Of a stretch of 40,763 bases of DNA, positions 1 to 12,039 are shown piece by piece. Origin of the DNA: Gnetum montanum (Eukaryota; Streptophyta; Gnetopsida; Gnetales; Gnetaceae). The translations under genes and the position numbers were made by a program. The notes beneath the pieces are model-generated. The model saw only the letters and a list, made by a program, of their open reading frames with translations. It searched no databases and was not told the DNA's origin. Location of the stretch: NCBI GenBank assembly GCA_015680685.1, contig MNCI01013583.1:759244-800006 (forward strand). Reading direction: 5' to 3'. How positions within the stretch are numbered: position 1 is the first letter of the stretch; the number at the start of each line of letters is the position of its first letter.

Positions 1-2152
1 GCTGTGTTTTGAACTAGAAAAAAGGAGTCATCGGCGAAATGCATATTGAGAAGCTGTTGTTGAGAGGAAGAAAGGCAGACCCCAGTGAGAACTTTAGTTT
101 GAATGTCTAGGTTAATTTGATGACAAAGAAAGTCTGATGCGATGATAAAGAGATAGGGGGCGAGAGGACAACCTTGCCGCACAGACCTATGTATTGGAAA
201 GGGAGAGGTAATGCCAAAGGTAGTGGCAATTCGTGCAATAGCATCTGAGAATAAGCATTTCACCATATGCAAGAACTTAGGTCCAAAACCAAGTTTGGTC
301 ATGGTCTGCAAGATAAAATCCCACTTAATGTTGTCATAAGCCTTGGCGTAATCAAGTTTCACAAGGAGAATATCTTGTCCATCATCCTCAGCCCACTTGA
401 GACCTTCCCACGCCGCAACCACATTGTCTAAAATATATCTACCAGGAACAAATCCTGTTTGTTGGGGAGATATGATCTGGCGAAGAATTTTTTTCAGCCG
501 TAAGGCAAGGCACTTCGCCCAAATTTTATACACCACATTGAGAAGAGTTATGGGACGCCAATTGAGATATCGGTTAGATCCCTAGACTTGGGGAGGAGAC
601 GAATTACCCCTTGATTTAGATTGGGCCCAAGGGAACTAGTTAAGAGAGCCTCGTTAATGACCTGCAAAAGATCCTTTCCCACTAAATCCCAATGATTTTG
701 AAAAAATTATATGGGAAACCGATCATAACCAGGAGCCTTTCCCCAACTTGACTTGGAACAGGCCTCCTGAAGCTCCACCAGAGTGATATCAGTGTCAAGA
801 CTTTGTAGCATAGTGGGATTAATAAGGCGAGGATAATCGGGGGTGGCAGCCTTGAACGAAGAGATGTCCATTGGGGTAGTTGCAAAAAGGGTTTCGTAGT
901 GGTTCTTAAGAAAAGAGAGGATACTATTGTGGTCAGTAATGGTGGTACCATCACATGAGATTTTGTCAATAGCATGCGAAGGGGAAGCAGTATTGAGATA
1001 TTTAAAAAATTCTTTATAGTGTCCGTCTTGAATATTTAACCAAGTGAGCCAACTTTTAGTTAAGGCACTTTGTGCTCGGTACACTTCCCAATGTTGGAAG
1101 GCAACGCATGCTCTAGCTAGCTCCTCGTGAACTAGAGTATTAAAGGGATCTTGAGCTAGTTTATTAGTGAGATGTTCAATAGTGAGGTGAATTTTGTTGT
1201 ATTCATGTTTGGCTCGAGCAGCCATCGTTTTACCATACAAACGAGCAAAGTTTCGCACTCGACATGAAGCACGATGCCACCAATTAATCCAACCCATCTG
1301 ATTTAGGGGCCTAGGTTCGGCATTCCAAAGGTTGGATAGAAGAAGTTGGATAGTTGGGGAAGAAAAATAGTTGTTGTGTAGTCAGAAAAGATGGAATTTT
1401 TGTCGGTCAGGGTTACCGTGAAACTTGATAGATATGGAGATAGGAAGATGGTCAGATAAGGTAGCATGGTGATGAATTGTAGTGGCTGAGAAGGCTTGCC
1501 AAAAGAAAAGGATGGAGAAATAGAACCTATCTAACCTGCTGAAGATGCAAGCCTGCCCAAGACGGAGATTGCTCCAAGTAAATCTATGGAGGGGAACGCA
1601 CGTGGAGTTGTCCACCCCGTCTGAGAGGTAAAATCTTTTCTTAAAGGCGGACCAAGTCTGATACTCGAGATTGGGCAATTGAAGAAACACCCCTCCGAGC
1701 TTATCATGAGGGAATTCAACCATATTAAAATCTCCCTCGAAAATCCAAGGCATTGGGAGAAGAGAAGTTGCAAGTTCTTGCCAAAGGAGAGCCCGTTCTG
1801 TGGAGTCATTTGGGGCATAAATCGAGCAAATGCCAAAAGGGCCATGCAGGGATGAGAAGGTGGCCCAGGAAACTCTATGCCCAGAATCAAAACCACTTTG
1901 AAAGATTTTAGATTTCCAGTAGGGTGAGAAGAGAATGGCCGCGCCTCCTTTCCCACTCGCATGGGATGTCGCTAGGATTGAGGAGTGAGGAAGAAACCAA
2001 TGGGTGGAATAGGATAAAAGGTTGGTTGAGATCTTAATTTCTTGAAGGAGAACGAAATCAAAGGCCATATTAATACTAGATATAAAGTTGCCTGCTCGCT
2101 TCCGTCGAAGCCTACCAGTAAGGCCTTGAACGTTCCAAGAAAGGAGATTCAT
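1..2152 (-). pseudogene. LINE ORF2: endonuclease plus reverse transcriptase, broken and truncated by window edge
   Basis: Residues 1-256 (2152-1385) form an APE-like endonuclease with the expected catalytic blocks: WNVQG near residue 6, LLQEIK, GDFN near residue 140 and SDHLPI near the end. The frame then meets a TGA at 1382-1384 but continues open (1297-710) through a linker that ends in the reverse transcriptase entry KAPGYDRFP. A TAA at 707-709 interrupts it. A one-base loss near 563-568 shifts the frame just before NWRPITLLN. After that come KLDYAKAYD, RQGCPLAPYLF and the catalytic FADDS at about 25-45, at the left edge. The enzyme would nick the target and copy element RNA there. The three lesions argue that this copy is inactive. 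Confidence 0.93.
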
Positions 2153-2342
2153 GGGGAAACGAGGGGTAGTTTGGATGGGAGGTCAACGAAAGGTTCGAAA
2201 GTCAAAGTATCGGTTTCCTTTGTTCTTGACAAGAGGGCAAAGGAGTTGTTGGTGGGGACAAGGGCCATGGAAGTGTGTAGAGAAGAGGAGCAGGAGGGAG
2301 GAGTAGAACCAGAGGAAGCTTTGGCTCATTTCCTTCCACTGC

Positions 2343-3233
2343 TCACCACAAACTCATCCTACGAGACTGAGTCCTTGACAACGTTTGAAGGGATGACATG
2401 GGTGGAGGTGTGAGAACTTGACTGTGGTTTCTGTAGCTGGAGGGATTAGACTGAGAGGAGGATTGAGGAGTTGTTGGGGGAGGAGATCCGAATTTAAAGG
2501 GTACTGAGGATGGGCGTAATGGTGGGACTGGGGAACAAGTCTTCTGAGATGCTATAGGTTGTTTCTTCTTGGCTAGGATAGGACACATCGAGATATGATG
2601 CTCGGCCCTGTGACAATAGCTGCACGAGTTTGGAAGGTAAAAATAGTCCACTTTTTGGGTGAAGAGTTTTCCACTAGTAGCGAGGGTTAGTGAGGTCTTC
2701 CGAAGAGCAATATCCAGTTCAATACAATAATGGCGAATTTGAGTTCCGTTGATCGCCATACAATGATCGGAAATAATAGGGCCCAAGGTGCTCACAATGT
2801 CCCTCTCAACAAATGAGAAAATAAGTGGAAGACTAGGCAGTTCCATGTAACAAGGAATTATATTAAAAGCTGGGTCATTGACATTAAAGTCAAAACTCCA
2901 GGTGCATGCAATTAGGGTTGCGTTCCTTGTTGGAAAAGTTTTTTGAGAGAGAGCCTTTTCGACTTGAGAGGCATCAGATAATTCTACCAAAATGAAATGA
3001 TGAGCGTAGTATCGAGCATGAGAAACCTGAATGCCATGGGAATGAAGGAGGCTATGGACTTGAGTGTTTAAACTTGGGGACCTTGGTAAAAATCCCACAA
3101 TTTGAAAAAAAATAAAACAAGATGCAAAATCTTGAGAAACTGCTTCAAATATATCAGCTGGTAAAAGAAAATCAATTTGAGGTGAGGGAGATGAACTTCC
3201 CTGAGGAAAAGCGGGACCTGATGAATCCATCAT
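2343..3233 (-). CDS. LINE ORF1 protein (DUF4283-like, CCHC zinc knuckle)
   Basis: This is an open frame of about 296 residues from the ATG at 3233; the frame stays open further upstream, but the MMDSSG start fits best. ORF1 proteins of plant LINEs bind element RNA in the ribonucleoprotein particle. Residues around 25-190 have the DUF4283 pattern, with a stretch on LPSLPLIFSF followed by a hydrophobic core ending at VDYFYLP. A zinc knuckle CSYCHRAEHHISMC (Cx2Cx4Hx4C) lies at 2583-2624. The tail is rich in Pro and Ser. No lesion is visible, which is unusual in this window. The ORF stops about 190 bp before the ORF2 start, in a different frame. Family assignment is from motif recognition only. 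Confidence 0.88.
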   Translation of the reverse strand: MMDSSGPAFPQGSSSPSPQIDFLLPADIFEAVSQDFASCFIFFQIVGFLPRSPSLNTQVHSLLHSHGIQVSHARYYAHHFILVELSDASQVEKALSQKTFPTRNATLIACTWSFDFNVNDPAFNIIPCYMELPSLPLIFSFVERDIVSTLGPIISDHCMAINGTQIRHYCIELDIALRKTSLTLATSGKLFTQKVDYFYLPNSCSYCHRAEHHISMCPILAKKKQPIASQKTCSPVPPLRPSSVPFKFGSPPPTTPQSSSQSNPSSYRNHSQVLTPPPMSSLQTLSRTQSRRMSLW

Positions 3234-3239
3234 TGCGAC

Positions 3240-3700
3240 TTGCCCACTCCTAGGCCGCGCACTTTCCCAGCACCGTTCTGCTACCCCGACTGCAGGAAAC
3301 CCCTCACCACCAATGTGCATGCAGCCTCACAGAAGCAACAAATCCCAACAAATTGGAGGTGGCCACGAGCAGCAGGAGGAAGAGCCACAGCCACTAGAGC
3401 ACGGCACAACAGCGGCCTAGGAAGCCAGAATCCTGAGGAGCCACAACGTAGCACAGCAGCCCACGCGGAGCCAGCGACCCCAAGATCGCAGGGCAGCCCT
3501 GCGCGCAACAGGGGAAACCAGGTGAACCGCCACTCAACGGTCCGCCCAACGGTCAGCAGGGAGAGTCCAACGGGCAAAAAAAAATGCGTAGCAGGGCGTC
3601 AAACCAGAATGTCTACCAAACAAAAATTGATTCGCACATCGGATGATCGTGATTCTGAGCGGTTTGCGCCATGATTAGATTCTGTGCTAAAGCAGCTATG
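3240..3700 (-). other. LINE 5' leader, GC- and CpG-richer
   Basis: This stretch lies upstream of ORF1 on the minus strand and is clearly richer in G, C and CpG than the AT-rich DNA that starts near 3700. That suits the 5' UTR and internal promoter of an L1-like element. Open frames exist on both strands (about 3240-3674), but they show no recognisable domain and probably reflect base composition. Confidence 0.55.
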
Positions 3701-4379
3701 TTTAGACCTTTAGGAACGCAGGAATTTTAAAGATCTGATTCCTTAAATCTTATACATAGGTTTAGATGAGCTCTTTGCATTGGCTTGGTTAAGATATTTT
3801 GATCTCTACTTTGTTCCCTTTCTCTTTGTGTTAGACATTTTATTGGAATAACATGTAATGTTGATAGCTTTGGCATGTCATCTTTTAAATAGAGCCTTTA
3901 CTCTTATAACATTTTATGAATTAACATATGATTTATATGAACCCTTTACTTGAAATTTTTAGAAGGTATGCATTTGTGCAAATTCTAAGTTATTTATCTT
4001 GATCTTTAAGTTTTTTGAAATATTTAAATATGGTCTAAAAAATCAAAGGTTAATAGCTCTTCTTGCATGTTATTTTTTGAATTCATTTTTGTTGGAAATA
4101 TTTGATGGTTCAACAATGGTTTCCAAGGTGCTAAATATTGGTATTATTATCATGATTTATTAATTATTCAAAAATAAACTTCTACATTTGATCCAACATC
4201 CCTTTAATATTGAATGGTTTCTTATTTTGTTGAATTACCAAATTTGCAATTGATTTTTGAAAAGGTTGAGAAAGATATTATCTCTTGACTTGGCGTCATC
4301 CTTGAAAAGCATCATATGACATCATCTAAGAGTTTCAAATTAGCTACGGTAGGAGGGAAGACTCAAGGTTGACTATGCC

Positions 4380-4700
4380 TCAATGTTCATAGCACCTACA
4401 AGTGCACACAACCCATTAGTCTAAGGTTAGGGGCATAGTGAGTATGTCTAAGGTTAGGGGCATAGCGATGGATCAATGAGATGCACATATATACAACCAT
4501 AGAAAAAACATTAGTATACACAAACGACGCCATCCCCTTAAAAAAGCTAAGATGCATTTCTACTTTAATGCATATAGTCCTAAGCTCTATTTTGTAAAGA
4601 AGGGTAAAGCCTCCCTAACAAGCCAATATATTCTTATGACAATGTTCACAAAGGAATCAAGGTCATGTAGTTCTTTGGTGATGGTTAAGATAACATGGAA
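4380..4700. repeat. Degraded fragment related to the LTR-like element at 23.1-25.2 kb
   Basis: The phrase CACAACCCATTAGTC near 4405 matches CACATAACCCATTAGTC near 23852. Further along, GAAGGGTAAAGCCTCCC and AAAGGAATCAAGGTCA match a similarly ordered block near 24140-24215. Same order and same strand suggest a decayed copy of the same LTR. Seen by eye only; boundaries are uncertain. Confidence 0.4.
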
Positions 4701-5927
4701 CTTGTAAGGATATCCACAGTACTCTTGCCCTTGTTCAAAAGGAAAACAACCTTTAATCCACCAATAAGGCATGTTTTTCTACAATCAAGCATTTTGGAAT
4801 CTTAATTGCAACTAGTGATTTTTATTGGATTTGATACATGATTAAGATATCTTGACTTACTTAAGGAAGAAATTCTTTTGCATGCTTGTGGAATTGATTA
4901 TGTATAACAAGTTTTATATTATAATCTTCCAAAATCATGTTGTGATTATCATTGAGAGTGTCATATGTTTAACTCATATTATTTTATTCTTCAAAAGAAG
5001 GTAATGCAAGCATGTTAGCAACAAGGTGCTATAGATCCCATAAATGTTGCTACTACTGAAGTTTTAGTAGATAATCCTCTTTCTTTCTTTTTTAATTTTA
5101 CATGGTAGAATGTGCCTTTATGAAAAATTCTGATTAACTTAGTATTAAAGAATTCTTTAATGGCTAAGGAGAAATAGATACATGTACTTAAGGTGTCATA
5201 AAAATCTATGATTGAATTAGCTGATCTCCAAATGATCTTAGAAAACAAAAAACACCTAGGAAATTTATCTCTTAGTAAATACATACCATGTTGTCATAAT
5301 GATCAATATTTTTGAGAAATCTCTTACAACTCAATTAGGATATGGAAAACATTGTTTAAGGATGTTGGATCCAATGATAGGTAGGGGTTTCCTTTAGTCT
5401 ACTTAATTTTAGACAAGGGTGAACTTTATCATAGAAAATAAATAATTATGGTCATATCGCAGTGCCAAGAGATGAACTTTCAAAATTTTAAGCTTGAACA
5501 ATTTTCATGACAAGAATTAATTAACATTGGTTTTCATTTTTTTTTGACATGAAAATATTCTCCATAAAAAAGGTAAGAGTTCAATATTCAACGAATCAAT
5601 TCTATGATTTCATAAATATGAAAAAAAAGATTCTTTTTGCCAAATAATAGATATATATTATAAATATATAGCTAAACTAGTGCTAATCCTCTTGTGAAAT
5701 GTTGAACATCATACTAATAGACTCTCGTGAAATGTTGAACATTTATTTTCTAATTTTGTTAATCTTAAAGAGATTCAAATTTCCAATTCATACATAATTA
5801 TGGTTGGTAATAGGAGTAGCTTAGTGTTATATTCATAATATATATCTATAATTTAATCAAAAGAATCTTACAAAAATTGAGTTGAATTTTAGTTCATCTA
5901 TTATATTGAAAATTATCTAAGTGGCCA

Positions 5928-5987
5928 TTTTATTAGATTCAGTGTATTTCATAATAATTTATTAGATTCAGTGTATTTCATAATAAT
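5928..5987. repeat. 29-bp tandem duplication
   Basis: A unit containing TTAGATTCAGTGTATTTCAT occurs twice in a row with a 29-bp period and essentially no mismatch, so it is a recent small slippage duplication. Confidence 0.85.
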
Positions 5988-6179
5988 CTTGATCAAATCG
6001 TTGTGATTGCATAATGTGAAGGATAACTAATTCCAAGTTTGATAATAAATCTTGTGTTGCAAAATATTTTTGAATTCTAGTGAATTATTGTTTCCCATGC
6101 ATGCTCCCCTTATCCTTCCAAATTTCATTCCTTGTTCATTGCAATACAAAAACATAAATATACAAGGCACACATTTGCT

Positions 6180-6560
6180 TGGAGAAACTATGTTAGTGTT
6201 GTGGATAGAACATTATTTTGTGTTACTTATAGGCTCTTCCTAGAGTGTTATGGATAGAATATTATTTAGTGTTACCAATTGATGTTTGGTAGTTGGGCTC
6301 TTGGCTAAAATTATTCATAATTCTATAGTGTTAGTTACTAATCATAAAATGGATCAAGGTAGTTCAATTGGAATATTATTTGGCATTACTTGTAGGCTTT
6401 TCTTAGAGCGTTATGGATAGAATATTATTTATCATTATCAAGAGGCTCCTCTTGAATCTTATGGTCTAAATACTAATTAGCATTTCCAATCTACAATTGG
6501 TAATTAAACTCTCAGCCAAAATTATTCATAATTCTACAATGTTATTTACTAATGAAATGA
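6180..6560. repeat. Degenerate local repeat cluster
   Basis: Phrases such as GTTATGGATAGAATATTATT (near 6247 and 6410), TAGGCTCTTCCTAGAG / TAGGCTTTTCTTAGAG, and AAAATTATTCATAATTCTA (near 6307 and 6518) recur at spacings of about 164 and 211 bp. This suggests an old tandem duplication of about 0.2 kb. Confidence 0.6.
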
Positions 6561-7056
6561 ATCTTTATTACATCCAAAGACCCATAGGATCTATTGGACA
6601 AACATTATATGTTCATGAAAAATAAAGATAGACTCTACAAATTGACCAAGCACCAATGGGAGTATAAAAAAAAAATCATACAAGATTTTTGCTATAACAA
6701 TCAAATGTTGTCTTAAATGGGTAGTCATAGCACAAGGAAGAAAACATGTAACTCATCTTCAAGAGCTTTTGGCATCCACAACCTATAAATGTGCTCTTCT
6801 TGAAGGAATTGAATCCATTTTCCACTTTCAATTCTAAGATGATGAGAACTTAAGTAAAGCTTATTGATAGCATTTTAATACTTGATGGAAATAGCAGCTA
6901 AGAGATAGTAAGCTTCTATATCTACTTTATTAAATCTAATGTAGTGTAAATAAAATTACCTCTTTCCTTCCACATTAGTCCACATCCATGTTAAAATATT
7001 TTGCTTGACTAGTTGGTGAATATGCTTAGGATTTTGCATCCCCTAAAATTACCAAC

Positions 7057-7061
7057 CATGG
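7057..7061. repeat. Target-site duplication, left (CATGG)
   Basis: These five bases precede the TG of the 5' LTR and recur right after the CA of the 3' LTR at 16549-16553. Confidence 0.8.
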
Positions 7062-7856
7062 TGATGAATCATCGTTGGGTTGCATCGATGGGCATGCGTT
7101 GATGCATCAATGTGGTATATGGGTCTTCCTATATAAATATGTGTACCCATTGCATTTATGGCATCAATTAGTCAATAGCTTAAATGAGTTCTTGTAGTTT
7201 CTTCCTGCAAGAGTTAGAATAATTTCTAAGTGCCTGCAATAGGAGTTAAGGATTGTATGAATCATTATTCGAGCACCAATGTACCTAGACACATTCATGT
7301 GATGTTAATAAAGACAAGATTCTTGATATACCATGCAACACTTGGATATAGATTAATGTTTACTTTTATGCAATTTACTATTCATGCACTTTACTTCCAT
7401 ATTCTTAATTAATTACTACACTTAATTAAAACACATAAGTACGACCACCTCAAGCATAATGTTAACGCTTGGTAATCCCAGCAGTGCTATCACTTGGTAA
7501 CCCAGTAGCATTATAACATGTTTAGGATGTGTATGGAAGGTGGGACTAGATACTTATGTTAGGAAATAGGCTAGAACATTATATAATTACTTAGATTGAT
7601 TCTTAATTAATTACTTTGGTCCATGCTTAGGATAATTAGATAAAAATATAAAAATAACAAAAAACATGTGGCTTGGCTCTAATTAACCATATGCTTGCAC
7701 TTGTACAAGTGTAGTTGGGAAGACAATGATCACACCCTTAAGTTACTATCTTTATTGTTGGTACTTAGAGAGCTAAAGTCCATGAAATTTGACTGGATTG
7801 CTAGTGAACACTTGTGATTCATATGGTTGGACATGGGGTATACTCACTGCTCATCA
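7062..7856 (+). repeat. 5' LTR of the gypsy element (795 bp)
   Basis: It starts TGATGA and ends TCATCA. It carries a TATA box (TATATAAATA, 7130-7139) and a polyadenylation-type AATAAA at 7307-7312. From about 7162 onward it aligns with 15839-16548; a sample of about 200 bp around 7290-7490 matches at roughly nine in ten bases by eye, so the insertion is old. The TG/CATG-rich U3 and scarce CpG fit long-term loss of methylated cytosines. Confidence 0.88.
7130..7139 (+). promoter_or_regulatory. TATA box of the 5' LTR
   Basis: TATATAAATA lies at the expected U3/R position. The inverted family copies keep a related element, for example the minus-strand reading of 18718-18726. Confidence 0.6.
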
Positions 7857-7857
7857 T

Positions 7858-7874
7858 TGGCACTGTTGTGGGGG
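7858..7874 (+). promoter_or_regulatory. Primer binding site, tRNA-Asp type, decayed
   Basis: TGGCACTGTTGTGGGGG begins one base after the LTR end. It matches the complement of the plant tRNA-Asp 3' end (TGGCGCCGTTGCCGGGG) at 13 of 17 positions. Three of the four differences are transitions of the kind produced by cytosine deamination. This primer type is known from Athila elements. Confidence 0.75.
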
Positions 7875-7989
7875 ACTTTAGTTAACTAAGTGTGCTACCT
7901 AGAAGAGATAATGAAATCATTCATAGATGTTGTAAAAAGAAATTAAGGCTAACATCATTCAAAACAAAGAAATTAATAAAAGCACATTA

Positions 7990-10400
7990 TTTTTCTCAAT
8001 CATTGATATGACTTCCTCTTACAAGGAAGACTGCCTACCATTGTTTGTGGGTGATTCCAATCAGCAAAGATAGGAAGGCCATAGGACACTAGTGTCCCAA
8101 CAGTTTAAGGTGGTCTACACTCATCTAGATGCTAATACTCTTGACTTCACCTTCATCTTGCATCACAATGAGCAGCTACGATGGAGGGACATGAAAGGAA
8201 ACATTGTGTTGCCTTCTGACTAATCTATTCTTGCAATGTTGTTGAACAATCTTGTCAAGCTAGACATTGTAAGACTCAACTCTAAGTACGAAGTGCAAGA
8301 TCATGCTTACCAAGATTATCATCCCACAGAAGCACATAAAAAGAAAGATCGACAAATGAAAGCTCGATATGAGGCCTCAAAAAGTAAACGGGGCCCTACC
8401 CAATTGTTCTTGTAGACACACAAAGAAGGCAAGGACTTCCTTTTGGGAACTTCTTTATATACTAACTCTCCTTCTCTCTTTGATGAGGAGACACTTAACT
8501 GACGTTTGTAGTCCACTATGGACAACCTTGGTTTTGGAAAGAATGGATCCCAAGATTAGGAGGCCTCAAAAGGGGGTACCCAAGGAAAGAACGAGGAAAA
8601 GCACCAAGAAAAAGATAAACATGTTGAACAAGGTAGGGACCAAAGAAGAGGAAGTAGTAGGCACCACTCTAGTGTTCGATCCCCTTCCTCTTTGCCTTCT
8701 TCATCCTCATCATCTTCCTCCTCCAACTCAAATCATAGTCACAAAGGAAATAAAAACCAAGATGGAGGTGAATGGTGGGATAGGGATGTTCATCGATCCT
8801 GCTGTAATGACAGAGATCACAAGCATGAGTAGTGAGGAGATGATCATTCTAGAGAAAGGAGGGACAATAAGACTCATCATAGGCATCATGGTAATGAAAG
8901 GGATCACTGAAATTGCTATGACAATGATGAGTCCCTATTTGCAATAAGGAACATGCTAAACATTATATAGGTTGTAAGGATTCCAACTAGGCATGTGAAG
9001 CACAACTAAATTAAATGGTTGAATATCAATAATATCCTCAAGTTCGAAGGGGGGAATATAATTTAGATCCACAAAATTACTTGCAAGCCTTTCACGTTTC
9101 CTGTGCCTTTCAGAACATAGAAAATGATTGGAAAAAGCTAAAGCTATTCTTGTGAACATTCATCAAAGAGGTTGAAAGTTGGTACTAGTCCTTGGAACCA
9201 AAATCTATGATGCTTGAACTATTCAATGACAAGTATCATATGTACTCTAGATTGTCCAACTTGAGAAGGAAAATCCAAGGATGGAAACATGGTATTCATT
9301 TATCCTTGGATGTGGCCATGGATAGGTACTACTCCTTGTTGTATCGAAGCCTAGGCCATGACTATTCTCAAAGGGATCAGTTGCACCACATTATAGATGG
9401 GCTCTGAACTAAAACAAGGAGAACTCTTGGGGTTCATGTCCAAGGAAGACTATCAAAGCTAATGGTACATCAGATCCAAAGGTTCATCAAGAAAGTGGCT
9501 AAGAAAGAGGATGAGTTGAAAAAATGAGAAAATGTAGAGAAGTATAATAGGGATCCCTCTCTTCGCAAGAGGAAGGTCCGTTTCTGTGACAATGAGAAAG
9601 CACCACTTGATGAAGTGATGCAAAGGAAAACCTTGGCGATACAAAAATATGTCTTTGAAATATTGGCTAAGGTTGGTAAAATGTGAGACTTCTTGGATGA
9701 AAAATTTCAAACTTCTCAAAGAATTATAGAGGAGAATAAAGATCAAGGAGGTAGTGTTGTGATAGAAGGAAGAATAAGGAGGTTGAATGTTACCATTATA
9801 AGGCTAAGGGCAAGGCTACAGTCATTGAGGAGGTTGTAGATTTTGAGTCAGATGATGACAGGTATAATATATGCCAATATGAACATCCCAAGGGATGTTT
9901 CCCTGTTTTGTCACACTTACAGGAATCTGGGGTGTATGCTTTAAATCTCAAATTGGCGAAACAGTAAGCACCAAGAGGTTGCCTTATCCAAAAGGCAACT
10001 ACCAATAGTAGTTCCACCACTAAACTTACTATTTGAGTGGAGCACTGCCACAACCTCATGAGTAATATCAATAGTGGCAACACCCACAGTCATGGGGGAT
10101 GCCACCTCTAAGGGAGCAATACCCTTACCACCAACCTAATCCTTATGGGTACTATGTTTAGTAGCGCATTTCTCCATGTGACTCTTCTAGTCATGCTCCC
10201 TTCCAACATCGCTACTACCCTCTTGAATATTACAAAGCATCATCACCAATGGGGGAGTTCCCATTTTCTTACTTTCCTCTTTCTCATCCTTCCACTCCTA
10301 CACCTCCATCTACAACTCCTCCTCCACTTACTCCATCTATGCAGGGTGAGATCCCAGCCCTACCACAGTAGAGACATGGTGTGAGGGTTGTAAACATATA
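7990..10400 (+). pseudogene. gypsy gag, decayed
   Basis: The frame is broken by many stops and shifts but recognisable. There is a charged Ser/His/Arg-rich stretch around 8600-8780. A capsid-like block at 9192-9404 contains NDKYHMYSRLSNLRRKIQGW and VAMDRYYSLL. A later block at 9841-9940 contains CQYEHPKGCFPVLSHL. The capsid and CQYEHPK blocks recur in order in the inverted copy at 25466-27010, so they are parts of a real ancestral protein. Gag packages element RNA in the particle. The protein end toward protease is Pro/His/Leu-rich and poorly resolved. Confidence 0.8.
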
Positions 10401-10499
10401 GCCAGCTTCTCAGTCAAGTGTTTATGAATCTAGGTCTTGTAAGAGATCACTCTTTAGAACCAAAAGTCCCATAAAGCCCTCACAAACATCTATGGCTAT

Positions 10500-11082
10500 G
10501 AAACCTTCTTTTTACTCCTTTGCAATGTCCATTGAGCCTCCTTCAATCCAAAGCACTCCCAAGTTGCACATCATCATGCTGACCCACGTGGTCACTAATT
10601 GGATTAAGGTTGGTCATCTTCTTAGGAAGAGATCTGATCCTGGGAGTCCCCTTATTTATTTGTAGATTGTCAAAAATGTACCATGTAAAGCTCTTTTGGA
10701 CTCAGGTTTTGAAGTCAATTTGATTTCATAGGAAATGTACAAAGCTTGGAACCTGCCTCCTCTAAGAAAGAGCAACATCAAGTTAGAACTAGTAGACCAA
10801 TCCATTACTATTCCTTTGGGATTGGTTTAGGACATCATGATTGCCATTTGTGGGTGGTCATATCCTACCAATTTCTTGGTAATCAATGTAGAGAATAGTA
10901 AGGGTGACTTTCCTATTATCATGGGGCAAGCTTGGCTGAGTACTATTGATGCACAGTTGGGGATAAGAGATCTCTCCTTGGAAATTTCCAAGGATAATGA
11001 ATTTGGTAGGATTGAGAGAAAGAAAGTTCCATGTATCACATATAGTGACAGTGCCACTACATGTAAAAAATATGGACCATAA
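10500..11082 (+). pseudogene. gypsy aspartic protease domain, decayed
   Basis: The protease active-site block reads ALLDSGFEVNLIS near 10690-10730, where the usual DSGA appears as DSGF. Downstream, PIIMGQAWLSTIDA (about 10914-10955) is the conserved second block of retropepsins, and the frame 10837-11082 is open. Stops at LIS*EMYK and LGLV*DIM are TAG codons. This domain would cut the polyprotein. Reverse transcriptase should follow but does not: soon after 11090 the sequence loses similarity until integrase starts near 11240. Confidence 0.78.
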
Positions 11083-11235
11083 AGAGTACATAACCTTAGG
11101 CATGCAGTCAGTTCATAGCAGACATTAAGTAAGAGGACACTCAATGGCCAACAGCTGAAAGAGAGGTTAAATCAGCAATGTGCATGAAACCAGCTGAGAG
11201 CCTCATAAGTTCTTATTTAGAAAGCATGGTTCAAG

Positions 11236-12030
11236 TGAGGCTAGTTGTTGACTATCATACTTAAGGGGTAGAAGCTATGGCTATCACCGACTATACATCA
11301 TCTACGATGACCTAATTTATACAATAATATGTTGTAAATAAGTTTGGGGTATCATGTGCATTTATTTATTAATAATGGCACACATTTCATGGACATCACT
11401 TTTCAAAATCTCATGCAACGCTTGGGGGTTGAACATAAATTAACCTTTTTCCATACTACCCCCAAGCCAATGGTCAAGCTAAAGTCACAAATAAGAAGAT
11501 AACTAAAATACTAACTTGCATTATTAGTAAGTATAGGAGGGACTAGAGCTCTAAACTCAACGATGCCCTTTAGGCCTATCATTCAACATGGAAACTTCCT
11601 ATAGGATATGCTGCCTATGAGCTCGTGTTGGGAAAGCTTCCAACACTTTCAACTACATGTGACCTTGACTTGGATTTGAGCCTAGCATAAAAGGAAAGAT
11701 TAATGAACCTCAATGTGCTAGATGAGAATCGATTAGTGGCTCTGTCATCAAATGAAGTGCACAAGGTATATAATAAACAATGCCAAGACCTTAGAATTAG
11801 GAAAGTAAAGTTTCAACTAGGTGATAAGGTGCTCTACTAGAATCCCATGCATGTTCCTTAATAAACAAAATTCCAAACACTATGAGAGGATCCTTACATT
11901 ATCGATGAAACCTTTCCATCTAGGACCATGTTGATCTACCACCCTAACAACCCAAATAAATTTTTTTTAAACAATCAATAAATAAAGCCTTTCCATGAAC
12001 AAGGAGCAACTAGTGGAAATAATGCCTCAA
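11236..12030 (+). pseudogene. gypsy integrase, core and C-terminus, N-terminus missing
   Basis: The core begins with VDYHT and VEAMAITDYTSSTM near 11245-11310. It continues with FINNGTHFMDITFQNLMQRL near 11365-11420 and, after a frame change, YPQANGQAKVTNKKI, the typical integrase core order (D, D-N-G, Q-A-N-G-Q). The C-terminal part has VLDENRLVALSS, a QCQDLRIRKVKFQLGDKVLY block and DPYIIDETF. The zinc-binding HHCC region is absent, and stops and a frameshift make it inactive. Integrase would insert the DNA copy. Confidence 0.82.
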
Positions 12031-12039
12031 CAGATGATC

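Larger units (their letters stand above)
1..3700 (-). mobile_element. L1-like plant LINE (non-LTR retrotransposon), 3' end outside window
   Basis: Reading the minus strand from about 3700 to 1 gives a GC-richer leader, an ORF1 with DUF4283-like and zinc-knuckle features, an APE-type endonuclease and a reverse transcriptase, in the usual L1 plant order. The element runs off the left edge inside the reverse transcriptase, so its 3' UTR and target duplication cannot be seen. The 5' boundary near 3670-3700 is judged only from the change from GC-rich to AT-rich sequence. It is the best-preserved element here: ORF1 is open and ORF2 shows just three clear lesions, so it is younger than its neighbours. 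Confidence 0.93.
3701..7056. other. AT-rich intergenic or intronic DNA, no gene seen
   Basis: No coding region with family features was found. The stretch holds short local duplications (4420-4466, 5690-5755, 5928-5987 and about 6180-6560). A block at about 4380-4700 resembles parts of the LTR-like element at 23108-25185. Short ORFs here lack domains. Confidence 0.6.

Noticed and set aside
2042-2413. 123-codon plus-strand open frame
   Set aside because: It lies antisense to the LINE ORF1/ORF2 junction and shows no domain; it is a shadow of the real minus-strand genes.
5690-5755. CRISPR-like or satellite repeat from GTGAAATGTTGAACAT repeated twice
   Set aside because: Only two copies with no regular spacers, in a plant nuclear context; a local duplication explains it.
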